From an uncultured Eubacteriales bacterium (lineage in GTDB: Bacteria > Bacillota > Clostridia > Oscillospirales > UBA644): a stretch of DNA of 64,000 bases. Under the pieces are notes generated by a model. It saw nothing but the letters and a program-made list of their open reading frames with translations, did no database searches and was not told where the DNA came from. The position numbers and the translations under genes are program-made. The DNA is taken from assembly GCA_934438175.1 (NCBI GenBank), contig CAKSBH010000001.1:186001-250000 (forward strand), read 5' to 3'. Shown here in pieces: positions 33,169-41,362 of the stretch (the first letter of the stretch is position 1; every line of letters begins with the position of its first letter).

Positions 33169-33922
33169 ATTCCAAAAACCAGCATTTCAGCATCCCGAAA
33201 ATTTCCCGGATCCAGTAGGGCTGCTGCAGAAACCAGGGAGCATGTGCGGATTCCGCGGCGGCTTCCAGTCCGTAGCGGTCGGCATGAACGTGTGCCCGGT
33301 ATTGGTGAAACACGTCGGTGACGATGACAATGCGGTTGGGAAGTCCGTTTTCTTTGAGCAGGGCGGCGATGAACCGCAGATTTTCGTCGGTGTTTGCAGA
33401 ACGGTCTTCTTCCAGAATGCGGGATTCGTCAATGCCTCGTTCGGTCAGCCAGGTCTTCATACAGAACGCCTCGGAGGTGGGCTCGTTTTCTCCCTGACCG
33501 CCGGAGACGATACACAGCGCTTCCGGATGACGCTGCAGATATGACAGTGCCGTGCTCAGCCGTCCTTCCAGAAGCTGTCCGGGGTCGTCCTGCTGCACGG
33601 TGCATCCCAAAACGACAACAACAGCATCTTCTGCCGGCTCTCCGTACGAAGAACGGAAGAAAAGAACGCCCAGCAGAATAAAAACGAACAGAAATCCGCA
33701 ACCGATCACCGACAGAACAACACGGAATACAATTTTTCCAACCCGGGAAGCATGTGGGGCAAGGAGGTCGTATCCGGAGGGAAAGAGCGATAACAGTACC
33801 CCGACCAGGGCAGGTGCCCAGACGCCGATGTGAAAAACGCCGTACAGGCAGGCGGGCAACAGGGAGAGCAACACAAGTGCGGTGCCGAGGATCCGAAGTG
33901 TCCAGGCAAGTGTTCGTGACAT
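33167..33922 (-). CDS. YdcF/DUF218 membrane protein
   Basis: 251 residues. Three membrane segments in the first ~90 residues, then the DUF218 domain: VVVVLGCTVQ at its start, SGGQGENEPTSEA, ERGIDESRILEEDRSANTDEN and IVIVTDVFHQYRA are the consecutive family motifs. Relatives include ElyC/SanA, linked to envelope biogenesis; biochemical role uncertain. The stop codon lies at the edge of the T tract next to the MITE-like element. Confidence 0.85.
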   Translation of the reverse strand: MSRTLAWTLRILGTALVLLSLLPACLYGVFHIGVWAPALVGVLLSLFPSGYDLLAPHASRVGKIVFRVVLSVIGCGFLFVFILLGVLFFRSSYGEPAEDAVVVVLGCTVQQDDPGQLLEGRLSTALSYLQRHPEALCIVSGGQGENEPTSEAFCMKTWLTERGIDESRILEEDRSANTDENLRFIAALLKENGLPNRIVIVTDVFHQYRAHVHADRYGLEAAAESAHAPWFLQQPYWIREIFGMLKCWFLE

Positions 33923-33993
33923 GGAGATTCTTCTTTCTGTTTTCGGGATGGAAAAATGTGTCGTGTAAGAAAAAAATGGTTGCGGTAAGCCGG

Positions 33994-34500
33994 TTACAGT
34001 TGAATCCAGAACCGTTTGACGGTAATATGCTCGTTGGGGTCGAACCGTTCATCCTCAAGAACTCCTCCGTTTTTCAGGATGACTTTTTCGGATGCGTGGT
34101 TGTCGCTGTCACAGACACAGAGAATGCGGTCAAAACCAAACTTCCGCGCGAGTTCCAGCCCTTGCTTCAGCATCTGCGTTGCGAGTCCGCGATTCCGGTC
34201 GGAAGGGCGGGTGGCGTAACCGATGTGACCGCCGTAATTCAGCAGAAATTCCGTTAATTCAAACTTTATGCTGAAGACCCCGACCAGACGTTTTTCCTCA
34301 TAGCAGAGGTAAAAATTCTCGCGCACGTACCCTTCCGGAAGATTGTTTCCGGTATGACGGTTCTGCATCTCGGACAGCCATTGGCTGTAATTTTTCGCAT
34401 TGCGGATGCCGATGCACTCGCCGCCGCTTTTTTCGATTTCGTCATAGAATGCCAAAACATCTTCCCGGTTCTGCACGGTAGGCAAAATAAAATGCAGCAA
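33994..34500 (-). CDS. GNAT family N-acetyltransferase
   Basis: 168 residues. The acetyl-CoA segment reads GGHIGYATRPSDRNRGLATQML (conserved parts RPSDRNRGLAT), followed by ILCVCDSDNHASEKVILKNGG, the usual GNAT motif B with an N-x-x-S helix. TTG start at 34500 with AAAGGAA about 8 nt upstream; no ATG fits the whole fold. Acceptor substrate is unknown. It lies 71 bp upstream of ydcF, perhaps in one transcript. Confidence 0.85.
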   Translation of the reverse strand: MLHFILPTVQNREDVLAFYDEIEKSGGECIGIRNAKNYSQWLSEMQNRHTGNNLPEGYVRENFYLCYEEKRLVGVFSIKFELTEFLLNYGGHIGYATRPSDRNRGLATQMLKQGLELARKFGFDRILCVCDSDNHASEKVILKNGGVLEDERFDPNEHITVKRFWIQL

Positions 34501-34582
34501 TTCGTGTTTCCTTTCGTAAGATCCGGTTGACCGAAGCGGGATTTATACGAGGTCGGACCGCGTGAAAAAAAACGGTATAAAA

Positions 34583-34616
34583 AATCTACCGTAATTTGAT
34601 GAAATTACGGTAGACT
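34583..34616 (-). terminator. tRNA-Val terminator (homologous core to the tRNA-Ala one)
   Basis: Minus strand GTCTACCGTAATTT / AAATTACGGTAGAT then TTTTTTAT. It begins 3 nt after the CCA end. One stem pair differs from the tRNA-Ala terminator by compensatory change (C-G to T-A). Confidence 0.88.
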
Positions 34617-34618
34617 CA

Positions 34619-34695
34619 TGGTGGAGACGAGGGGGCTCGAACCCATGACCTCACGGATGTGAACCGTGCGCTCTGACCAGCTGAGCTACGCCTCC
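34619..34695 (-). tRNA. tRNA-Val (anticodon CAC)
   Basis: A 77-nt minus-strand cloverleaf with encoded CCA. Acceptor GGAGGCG / CGTCTCC; anticodon stem CACGG/CCGTG around TTCACAT gives CAC, reading GUG. D arm GCTC...GAGC and T arm intact. Confidence 0.94.
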
Positions 34696-34710
34696 GAACA
34701 GTGCTTATCT

Positions 34711-34739
34711 ATTTTATTACAGATTTCGGAAAAAAGCAA
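34711..34739 (-). promoter_or_regulatory. Promoter of tRNA-Val
   Basis: Minus strand TTGCTT (34734-34739), 17-bp spacer, TAAAAT (34711-34716). Weaker than the other tRNA promoters. Confidence 0.65.
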
Positions 34740-34965
34740 GCCCCTTTTGGAAAAAAAATATTTTTTGGAATAATTTTTTCGACTTCTTAAAGTGTAAAAA
34801 CGTCTTATGATATTCCTGTTCTATTCTTCGGTGTGTCGGAATCCCGGAAATGACGGCACGACCGTGCCGCGGCGATGCAAAGTGTGGTGAGACAACGTCG
34901 TTGCGGGCAGGGGAGAAAGAGAACCCGGTGGGACATACGGAAAAAGCGGCAAGGCGTGTGAACGG
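34740..34965. other. Intergenic stretch with no recognisable gene
   Basis: Between the tRNA-Val promoter and the tyrS terminator. I see no coding frame with a ribosome binding site and no structured RNA that I recognise. Confidence 0.6.
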
Positions 34966-34997
34966 AAAAACCGTGCGGAGCGTACTGCTCCGCACGG
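34966..34997 (-). terminator. Terminator of tyrS
   Basis: Minus strand CCGTGCGGAGC / GCTCCGCACGG, 11-bp stem, followed by TTTTTCC. Confidence 0.88.
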
Positions 34998-35008
34998 AAA
35001 ACGGGTGT

Positions 35009-36232
35009 TTACCGAACTGTAATTTTCATGAAGTTCTTTTTGCCGCGACGAAGCAGTTTGCCTTCCCCGGACAGAGCTTCTTTGGTAAATGTCGCACGGA
35101 TGTCGGTCATCTTCACATCGTCAAACACGACGCCGCCCTGTTCGATGGCACGGCGTCCCTCCGCACGGGAAGAAACCAGTCCGGCTTTGACCAGAAGTGA
35201 AATCAGGTCAATGCTGCCATCGGTGAAGTCCGCATCGGTCAGGACGGTTTCCGGGGCATTGGCTCCGGCTCCGCCGGAGAACAGAGAGCGGGCAGTATCC
35301 CGGGCTTTGACTGCTTCCTCTTCGCCGTGAACCATTTTGGTCAGTTCATAAGCGAGGATCTCTTTCTTTTCGTTGATGCGGCGATCTTCCCAGGATTCCA
35401 TTTCCAGAATCTCTTCGATGGGCAGAAAGGTGAGCATCTTGATGCACTTCATCACATCGGCGTCGTCCACATTGCGCCAGTACTGATAAAACTCAAACGG
35501 CGAGGTTTTGTTGGGATCCAGCCAGACGGCATTGCCGGCGGTTTTTCCCATCTTTTTGCCCTGTGAGTCGGTCAGGAGCGTAATGGTCATGGCATGGGCA
35601 TCCTTGCCCAGTTTGCGGCGGATCAGTTCCGTGCCTCCCAGCATGTTTGACCACTGATCGTCGCCTCCGAACTGCATGTTGCAGCCGTAATGCTGGAACA
35701 GGTAGTAGAAGTCGTAGCTCTGCATAATCATGTAGTTGAATTCCAGGAAGGAAAGCCCCTTTTCCATACGCTGCTTGTAGCATTCCGCGCGCAGCATGTT
35801 GTTGACGGAGAAGCAGGCACCCACATCACGCAGAAGCTCGATGTAGTTGAGATTCAGCAGCCAGTCGGCGTTGTTGACCATGATGGCTTTGTCTTCTCCG
35901 AATTCGATGAATTTTTCCATCTGGCGCTTGAAACATTCCGCGTTGTGGTCGATGTCTTCTTTGGTAAGCATTTTTCGCATATCCGTCCGACCGGAGGGAT
36001 CTCCGATCATCGTGGTGCCACCGCCAATCAGGGCGACCGGACGGTTGCCAGCCATCTGCAGACGCTTCATCATGGTCAGAGCCATGAAATGCCCTGCCGT
36101 CAGACTGTCTGCCGTACAGTCGAAGCCGATGTAGAATATGGCTTCTCCGTTGTTGATGACATCACGGATCTTTTCTTCATCCGTGGTCTGCGCAATCAGT
36201 CCACGGGCCTGAAGCTCTTCGTAAATTTTCAT
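35009..36232 (-). CDS. tyrS: Tyrosyl-tRNA synthetase
   Basis: 407 residues. IGFDCTADSLTAGHF carries the HIGH-like motif (here TAGHF), QFGGDDQWSNMLGG is the tyrosine pocket, and KMGKT is the KMSKS variant. The C-terminal 65 residues form an S4 RNA-binding domain (LVSSRAEGRRAIEQGGV). Charges tRNA-Tyr in the cytoplasm. The frame is open to 36385, but ATG 36232 lies downstream of the promoter (36275-36303). The leader is only about 37 nt, too short for a T-box, unlike many Bacillota tyrS genes. Confidence 0.97.
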   Translation of the reverse strand: MKIYEELQARGLIAQTTDEEKIRDVINNGEAIFYIGFDCTADSLTAGHFMALTMMKRLQMAGNRPVALIGGGTTMIGDPSGRTDMRKMLTKEDIDHNAECFKRQMEKFIEFGEDKAIMVNNADWLLNLNYIELLRDVGACFSVNNMLRAECYKQRMEKGLSFLEFNYMIMQSYDFYYLFQHYGCNMQFGGDDQWSNMLGGTELIRRKLGKDAHAMTITLLTDSQGKKMGKTAGNAVWLDPNKTSPFEFYQYWRNVDDADVMKCIKMLTFLPIEEILEMESWEDRRINEKKEILAYELTKMVHGEEEAVKARDTARSLFSGGAGANAPETVLTDADFTDGSIDLISLLVKAGLVSSRAEGRRAIEQGGVVFDDVKMTDIRATFTKEALSGEGKLLRRGKKNFMKITVR

Positions 36233-36274
36233 GGTTGGTATTTTCACTCCCACAGAAATTGATTTTTTCTTTTT

Positions 36275-36303
36275 ATTATACAATACCCCCGGATGTTTGT
36301 CAA
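36275..36303 (-). promoter_or_regulatory. Promoter of tyrS
   Basis: Minus strand TTGACA (36298-36303), 17-bp spacer, TATAAT (36275-36280). Confidence 0.92.
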
Positions 36304-36363
36304 CCGCAGAAACCGGAAAAAAGGCGAGCCAATCGACGGCTCGCCCGAAAAAAGATGCGTTTT

Positions 36364-37212
36364 TCAGATGGTTTTGTCTTCCCATTCACGGATACAAACC
36401 CTGGGGGCGCCTTCCAGAAGCGTCGGGTCTGCCAGATAATTCTTCATGGTGATGAACGCTTTGGCGAAATAACTGCCCGAAGCAATCCGTTCGTCCATAA
36501 CAACGCCGAGCGGCAGGCAGCGGTCAAAAACGATTTCGCCTTTGCTGCGGCGGGGAACCTCACGCAGATTGCCCATGGAGACGATCATGCTGGTGGTACC
36601 GAAATTGTACACATGGTGATAGATATGGTTGGTTTTGATGGAAGCGAGGTTGGTGATGGTCATGGAAACATGAAACGGGCTTGCCTCGATGAGTTTCCGC
36701 GGCAGCCAGCCGTAACGGTCCATGAGTTTGAACAGTTTGACGCCGATGTTGAGCAGTCCGGGAATTCCCAGCAGCGTTTTGATGATGTCGTCGGTTTTGT
36801 TGGTGTCGCCGACCTCCCGGTTCTGTTCGATGTAGGTGTTGATTTTTTCGTTGACCGTGAAGATGTCGTCCTCCGGGTCAAAATACATTTTGTTCATCGT
36901 CCCGTCTGTTTCGCCGGGTTTCAAGACAACCATGCCGATGGCAAGTTCGTTTCGCGCATAGATTTTCTTGTTGACGATGAAGCGATTCAGGGCCGGAAAC
37001 TCCGCTACGGTGCGCACATACGCGGCAATTACGAGCGCCAGGTGACTGATGGATTTTCCTTCTTTGCGCTTTGCGCCGAGATAGTTCTGCATGGGCACGA
37101 CCGGGATGTTGAGTTCGATCATGTTCATGGCGTCGCTTCTCTCGCTCATAATGTGTGCGGCGACAGTGTACATCGGATTGGTATGTTTCAGCCGTCTTCC
37201 GTCTTTACGCAT
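36364..37212 (-). CDS. E2/chloramphenicol-acetyltransferase-fold protein with altered catalytic motif
   Basis: 282 residues. It has the overall pattern of a 2-oxo acid dehydrogenase acyltransferase catalytic domain but no lipoyl or E1/E3-binding domain. GKSISHLALVIAAYVRTVAEFPALNRF and the C-terminal LGVVMDERIASGSYFAKAF are the recognisable blocks. The catalytic HxxxDG of true E2/CAT enzymes aligns with ERIASG, so both His and Asp appear replaced. A related Clostridial subfamily is known with a DERIADG variant (from memory). Either it uses another mechanism or it binds acyl-CoA without catalysis. ATG 37212 follows AAGGAG 8 nt upstream, downstream of its promoter. Confidence 0.75.
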   Translation of the reverse strand: MRKDGRRLKHTNPMYTVAAHIMSERSDAMNMIELNIPVVPMQNYLGAKRKEGKSISHLALVIAAYVRTVAEFPALNRFIVNKKIYARNELAIGMVVLKPGETDGTMNKMYFDPEDDIFTVNEKINTYIEQNREVGDTNKTDDIIKTLLGIPGLLNIGVKLFKLMDRYGWLPRKLIEASPFHVSMTITNLASIKTNHIYHHVYNFGTTSMIVSMGNLREVPRRSKGEIVFDRCLPLGVVMDERIASGSYFAKAFITMKNYLADPTLLEGAPRVCIREWEDKTI

Positions 37213-37242
37213 GAAAAATGCTCCTTTCTGTAAAGATATTTT

Positions 37243-37271
37243 ATTATATATGATTTTTGACGAAAAGTCAA
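37243..37271 (-). promoter_or_regulatory. Promoter of the E2-like gene
   Basis: Minus strand TTGACT (37266-37271), 17-bp spacer, TATAAT (37243-37248). Confidence 0.9.
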
Positions 37272-37303
37272 CGATTTTTTTTCGTACACTTTTGGAAAAG
37301 GAC

Positions 37304-37332
37304 TTGATTCTGTGCCCAAAAGGTGATACAAT
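37304..37332 (+). promoter_or_regulatory. Promoter of pyk
   Basis: TTGATT (37304-37309), 17-bp spacer, TACAAT (37327-37332). It is back to back with the E2-like promoter. Confidence 0.82.
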
Positions 37333-37370
37333 ACCCATGAATAAACGCAGATAAAGGGGATTTACGATAG

Positions 37371-38786
37371 ATGAGAAAAACAAAGATCATATGCACGCTC
37401 GGTCCGGCGAGCAGCACGCAGGAGCAGATTGAGGAACTGATGCGCTGCGGGATGAACATTGCCCGGTTCAACTTTTCGCACGGGACGCACGAATCTCACA
37501 AAAAACTGATGGACAACGTGAAAGCCGTGCGGGAAAAATACGAACTGCCGGTTGCGATTATGCTGGATACCCGCGGTCCCGAAATCCGCATCCGGGATGT
37601 GGAGAACGGAGCCGTGATGCTGCGGGAGGGCGATCCGTTCACGCTGACCACGCGGGAAGTGATGGGAACGGCACGCGAAGTGACCGTTTCTTACAAGGAG
37701 CTGCCGCATCAGCTGAAGCCCGGAAGTGTTTTGCTGATTGATGACGGCAAAATCAAACTGAGTGTGCGGGAAGTGCGGGAAACGGATATTGTGTGTATCG
37801 TGACGGACGGCGGGGAACTGCATTCTAAAAAAAGCGTCAACGTACCCAACGTGCGGCTGGAAATGCCGTATCTGAGCGAAAAGGATGAGCAGGATCTTCT
37901 GTTCGGCATTGAGCAGGATGTGGATTTTGTTGCCGCTTCGTTTGTGCGGCGCAAGGACGATGTGATCCGGCTTCGTAAATTCCTGGATTATCACGGCGGA
38001 CATTCCATCAAAATCATTTCCAAGATCGAAAACATCGAGGGTGTGGAGAATTTTGATGAGATTCTTCTTTATTCCGATGGAATCATGGTAGCCCGTGGCG
38101 ACATGGGGGTGGAAGTTCCGTTTGAACAGCTGCCCGGCATTCAGAAAAAATTCATCCGCAAATGTTATCAGTCCGGCAAGATGGTGATTACGGCAACGCA
38201 GATGCTGGAATCCATGACGCATAACCTGATGCCCACCCGTGCGGAAATTACCGATGTGGCGAACGCCGTGTTTGACGGAACGTCCGCGGTTATGCTTTCC
38301 GGCGAAACAACAGTGGGCGATCATCCGGCCGAAGTGGTGCGGGTGATGGACCGGATTGTCCGGCGCGCCGAGAGCGACGCCTTTGAGATCGGCTCGTTTG
38401 ACCGGATCCGGTATGACCGGTCTGACAGCATCGTCAATGCGGTGTGCGATGCCGCCTGTACGACGGCGCGGGATATGGGTGCCAGGGCAATCATCGCCGT
38501 AACAATGTCTGGCGATACGGCACGGGGACTGTCCAAGTTCCGTCCCGTGGAGGCCATTGTTGCTGCGACGCCGAGCAAGAAGTCGTTTTATCAGCTTTCC
38601 CTGTCGTGGGGCGTGGAGCCGGTTCTTGCACTGACGCAGGAGACGACCGAGAGTTTGTTCCGTCATGCTGTGGACTGCGCAAAGCAGCTGGATATGGTGG
38701 CTGCGGGTGATAAAGTGGTGATTGTGGCGGGGCTTCCGCTTCAGACCCGCACTCCGGTCAATACCATCAAGGTGGAAACGGTCTGA
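37371..38786 (+). CDS. pyk: Pyruvate kinase
   Basis: 471 residues. TKIICTLGPAS at the N terminus, NIARFNFSHGTHE, MLDTRGPEIR, SKIENIEGVENFDEI (catalytic lysine motif), MVARGDMGVEVP and ATQMLESM appear in order. No C-terminal PEP-utiliser extension is present, so it is the short form. It converts phosphoenolpyruvate and ADP to pyruvate and ATP in glycolysis. Monocistronic with its own terminator. Confidence 0.98.
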   Translation: MRKTKIICTLGPASSTQEQIEELMRCGMNIARFNFSHGTHESHKKLMDNVKAVREKYELPVAIMLDTRGPEIRIRDVENGAVMLREGDPFTLTTREVMGTAREVTVSYKELPHQLKPGSVLLIDDGKIKLSVREVRETDIVCIVTDGGELHSKKSVNVPNVRLEMPYLSEKDEQDLLFGIEQDVDFVAASFVRRKDDVIRLRKFLDYHGGHSIKIISKIENIEGVENFDEILLYSDGIMVARGDMGVEVPFEQLPGIQKKFIRKCYQSGKMVITATQMLESMTHNLMPTRAEITDVANAVFDGTSAVMLSGETTVGDHPAEVVRVMDRIVRRAESDAFEIGSFDRIRYDRSDSIVNAVCDAACTTARDMGARAIIAVTMSGDTARGLSKFRPVEAIVAATPSKKSFYQLSLSWGVEPVLALTQETTESLFRHAVDCAKQLDMVAAGDKVVIVAGLPLQTRTPVNTIKVETV

Positions 38787-38802
38787 TTTGGAAAAAAAAA
38801 TT

Positions 38803-38846
38803 GTTTTCCGGGCAGGAGAAAAAGATCCTGTCCGGAAACTTTTTTG
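38803..38846 (+). terminator. Terminator of pyk
   Basis: GTTTTCCGGGCAGGA / TCCTGTCCGGAAAC stem (one wobble), then TTTTTTG. Confidence 0.9.
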
Positions 38847-38875
38847 TTGACAAATCCGGCTGAATGGCATATAAT
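38847..38875 (+). promoter_or_regulatory. Promoter of mgtE
   Basis: TTGACA (38847-38852), 17-bp spacer, TATAAT (38870-38875). Confidence 0.93.
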
Positions 38876-38882
38876 AAAAGAA

Positions 38883-39027
38883 GATTCCGTCCAAGGCGGA
38901 TGAACTTGAAAAAACGGAGAGGTGAGACAGAATGGAACCGGGAAGTAGTTGCTGCCCCGACCCTGTCGGGCGAAGTTTGACGGGCAAACCCGAACCGGAA
39001 TGTCTTACGTTTGCCCGGAACGGAATC
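38883..39027 (+). ncRNA. M-box (ykoK) Mg2+-sensing riboswitch upstream of mgtE
   Basis: The leader contains GGTGAGACAGAATGGA and GTAGTTGCTGCCC, matching the M-box core pattern GGUGAGRCU-n-AUGGA-n-YUGCUGCCC. Helices seen: outer P1 GATTCCGT (38883-38890) with ACGGAATC (39020-39027), CCCGAC/GTCGGG (38957-38970), and GGGCAAAC (38982-38989) with GTTTGCCC (39009-39016). The downstream gene is a Mg2+ transporter, the classic M-box target. Boundaries are approximate. Confidence 0.75.
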
Positions 39028-39058
39028 TGACGGGATCTGACGTGACAACCTTCTTCCT

Positions 39059-39087
39059 ACCTAAAGGGTAACGCTTATTTTAGGAGG
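39059..39087 (+). promoter_or_regulatory. Ribosome-binding-site sequestering hairpin of mgtE (expression platform)
   Basis: ACCTAAA at 39059-39065 can pair with TTTTAGG at 39079-39085, the 5' part of the TTTAGGAGG ribosome binding site. There is no T tract, so the Mg2+ switch probably acts on translation here. Confidence 0.55.
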
Positions 39088-39097
39088 AGAAAGACAC

Positions 39098-40438
39098 ATG
39101 AAAGAAACCATCACCGAACTTCTTGCCGAAAAGAAGTTCCCCGAATTGCGCAGGACGCTCAACGAAATGTATCCTGCCGATCTGGCAATTCTGCTGGATG
39201 ATTTTCCCATTGAGGAAATGATCCTGCTGTTCCGCCTGCTGTCCAAGGATAACGCCGCCGAGGTTTTTGCGGAGATGGAGCCCGACAAGCAGGAAGCACT
39301 GGTAACCGCATTCAGCGACAACGAACTGAAGGCCGTTATCAACGAACTGTTTGTGGACGATGCCGCCGACCTGGTTGACGAGATGCCGACCAATGTGGTG
39401 AAGCGTATTCTGAAACAGGCAAGCCTGGATATGCGCAAATCCATCAACGAACTTCTCAAATATCCGGACGACAGTGCCGGCAGCATTATGACAACGGAGT
39501 TTGTTGCGTTGCTGGGCGACATGACCGTGGAGGAGGCGTTTGACCGCATCCGCAAAACGGGCGTGGATAAAGAAACCATTTATACCTGCTACGTAACGGA
39601 CCGTGATAAGCATCTTTGCGGTGTGGTTACGGTGCGGGAACTGTTGCTTGCGGCTCCGGAAAGCCGGATCCGTGACATTATGACCGAGCACGTCGTGGCA
39701 GTCAGAACGCTGGAAGACAAGGAAAGTGTTGCCGAGAAGATCAGCCGTTACAACTTTCTTGCCCTTCCGGTTGTCGACAACGAGGATCGTCTTGTCGGTA
39801 TCGTTACGTTTGACGATGCCATCGACGTTATGGAAGACGAGGCGACGGAAGACATCGAAAAGATGGCTGCCATTACGCCGACCGATAAGCCGTATCTGAA
39901 AACGGGCGTATGGGAGACCTTCGGAAAGCGCATCCCGTGGCTGCTGCTGCTGATGGTATCGGCAACGTTTACCAGCGGCATCATCAACACCTTTGAAAGC
40001 GCCCTGTCTCACATGGTGGTTCTGACCGCTTTTATTCCCATGCTGATGGACACCGGCGGAAACGCCGGCGGGCAGTCGTCCGTTACGATGATCCGTGCCC
40101 TGTCTCTGGGCGACGTGGAATTCCGGGATATCTTCCGCGTTATTTGGAAAGAGATCCGGGTTGCCGTTCTTTGCGGCGTGGTTCTGTCCGGCGTCAACTT
40201 CGGCAAGATTCTGCTGTTCGGAGAATCCGGGGGCAGTGTTGCGGTTGCCGCCGTGGTCAGCATAACGCTTCTCATTACGGTGATTTTTGCCAAGATGGTG
40301 GGCTGTATCCTGCCGCTGCTGGCAAAAAAAGTAGGATTCGACCCTGCCGTGATGGCAAGTCCGTTTATTACGACGGTGGTGGATGCCATTTCGCTTCTGG
40401 TCTATTTCAATGTGGCGGAAGCGTTTCTGCATTTATAA
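39098..40438 (+). CDS. mgtE: Magnesium transporter MgtE
   Basis: 446 residues. Domain order is standard: N-terminal helical domain (to ~130, with YPDDSAGSIMTTEFVAL), paired CBS domains (about 135-255; VREL, ALPVVDNEDRLVGIVTFDD), a connecting helix with EDEATEDI, then five membrane segments with TFTSGIINTFE, MLMDTGGNAGGQS and DPAVMASPFITTVVDA. It is the CBS-gated Mg2+ channel; Mg2+ closes it through the CBS domains. Expression is predicted to be switched off by Mg2+ via the M-box. Confidence 0.97.
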   Translation: MKETITELLAEKKFPELRRTLNEMYPADLAILLDDFPIEEMILLFRLLSKDNAAEVFAEMEPDKQEALVTAFSDNELKAVINELFVDDAADLVDEMPTNVVKRILKQASLDMRKSINELLKYPDDSAGSIMTTEFVALLGDMTVEEAFDRIRKTGVDKETIYTCYVTDRDKHLCGVVTVRELLLAAPESRIRDIMTEHVVAVRTLEDKESVAEKISRYNFLALPVVDNEDRLVGIVTFDDAIDVMEDEATEDIEKMAAITPTDKPYLKTGVWETFGKRIPWLLLLMVSATFTSGIINTFESALSHMVVLTAFIPMLMDTGGNAGGQSSVTMIRALSLGDVEFRDIFRVIWKEIRVAVLCGVVLSGVNFGKILLFGESGGSVAVAAVVSITLLITVIFAKMVGCILPLLAKKVGFDPAVMASPFITTVVDAISLLVYFNVAEAFLHL

Positions 40439-40447
40439 CGTTGATGC

Positions 40448-40476
40448 AAAAGCCCTTCGGACAGAAGGGCTTTTTT
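40448..40476 (+). terminator. Terminator of mgtE
   Basis: AAAAGCCCTTC / GAAGGGCTTTT stem, TTTTTG tail. Confidence 0.9.
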
Positions 40477-40502
40477 GAGAAAAGAGGAAGGAGATCCTTT
40501 TT

Positions 40503-41159
40503 ATGACTTATGAGGAAATTCGTGAAAACAGTGCGGTTCAGTCCTATATCCGTCAGGCGGACGAATCTCTTGCGGCTCTCGGTTATACCGAACACAGCTT
40601 TGCCCATGTAACGGCTGTGGCGGAGAAAGCCGGATATATTCTGCGCACGTTGGGATATCCGGCACGTACGGTGGAATTGGCACAGATTGCGGGATATCTG
40701 CACGATATCGGCAATCTGGTGAACCGTGTGGATCACAGCCAGAGCGGTGCCGTGATGGCGTTCCGGCTGCTGGATCATTTCGGGTTCCCGCCGGAGGAGA
40801 TCGGGACGATTGTTTCCGCCATCGGCAACCACGATGAGGGCAATGGTGTTCCGGTCAGTCCGGTTGCGGCGGCACTGATTCTTGCCGACAAAAGCGATGT
40901 CCGCCGGAACCGCGTGCGGAATACCGATGCCTCCACGTTTGATATTCACGACCGGGTGAACTACTCGGTAACCAAAGCGGAACTGAAAATCAACGAGGCG
41001 CATACACTGATCAAACTCAAGCTCTCGGTTGACACCCATTACGGTTCGGTGATGGATTATTTTGAGATTTTCATGCAGCGGATGATTCTTTGTCGCAAGG
41101 CGGCGGAGAAACTGGGGATGCAGTTCAAGCTGATGATCAACGAGCAGCAGCTGATCTGA
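40503..41159 (+). CDS. HD-domain phosphohydrolase
   Basis: 218 residues. The HD motif is H-x(n)-HD-x(n)-D: HSFAHV near residue 31, GYLHDIGNL near 65, and a later H-D pair (GNHDEGNG) about residue 108. Known members hydrolyse phosphate esters of nucleotides or signalling molecules. C-terminal region (KLKLSVDTHYGSVMDYFEIF) is specific to a Clostridial group. Substrate unknown. Good ribosome binding site (GGAGAT). It lies between mgtE and tRNA-Gly. Confidence 0.8.
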   Translation: MTYEEIRENSAVQSYIRQADESLAALGYTEHSFAHVTAVAEKAGYILRTLGYPARTVELAQIAGYLHDIGNLVNRVDHSQSGAVMAFRLLDHFGFPPEEIGTIVSAIGNHDEGNGVPVSPVAAALILADKSDVRRNRVRNTDASTFDIHDRVNYSVTKAELKINEAHTLIKLKLSVDTHYGSVMDYFEIFMQRMILCRKAAEKLGMQFKLMINEQQLI

Positions 41160-41189
41160 AAAAGACGAACGGCAGAGAAGGAAATCTTC

Positions 41190-41218
41190 TTGACAAGTTT
41201 TGTCTTTTGTGCTATACT
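41190..41218 (+). promoter_or_regulatory. Promoter of tRNA-Gly
   Basis: TTGACA (41190-41195), 17-bp spacer, TATACT (41213-41218), 9 bp before the tRNA. Confidence 0.93.
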
Positions 41219-41227
41219 ATATAGTAC

Positions 41228-41301
41228 GCAGGCGTAGTTCAGTGGCAGAACTCCAGCTTCCCAAGCTGGCCATGCGGGTTCGATTCCCGTCGCCTGCTCC
41301 A
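41228..41301 (+). tRNA. tRNA-Gly (anticodon CCC)
   Basis: 74 nt, encoded CCA. Acceptor GCAGGCG / CGCCTGC; anticodon stem CCAGC/GCTGG around TTCCCAA, giving CCC (codon GGG). T arm GGGTTCGATTCCC. Confidence 0.96.
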
Positions 41302-41304
41302 GAA

Positions 41305-41334
41305 AAGAGAGTTGCGTCCCAACTCTCTTTTTTT
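41305..41334 (+). terminator. Terminator of tRNA-Gly
   Basis: AAGAGAGTTG / CAACTCTCTT stem around CGTCC, then a T run. Unrelated to the terminators of tRNA-Ala and tRNA-Val. Confidence 0.88.
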
Positions 41335-41362
41335 ACAAGATGCGGGTAAGGAGGAATTCTTG

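Noticed and set aside
36233..36297. T-box leader for tyrS
   Set aside because: The leader from the promoter to ATG is only about 37 nt, too short for specifier and antiterminator stems.
36233..36385. N-terminal extension of tyrS
   Set aside because: This part of the frame crosses a consensus promoter (36275-36303) and has no homologous pattern.
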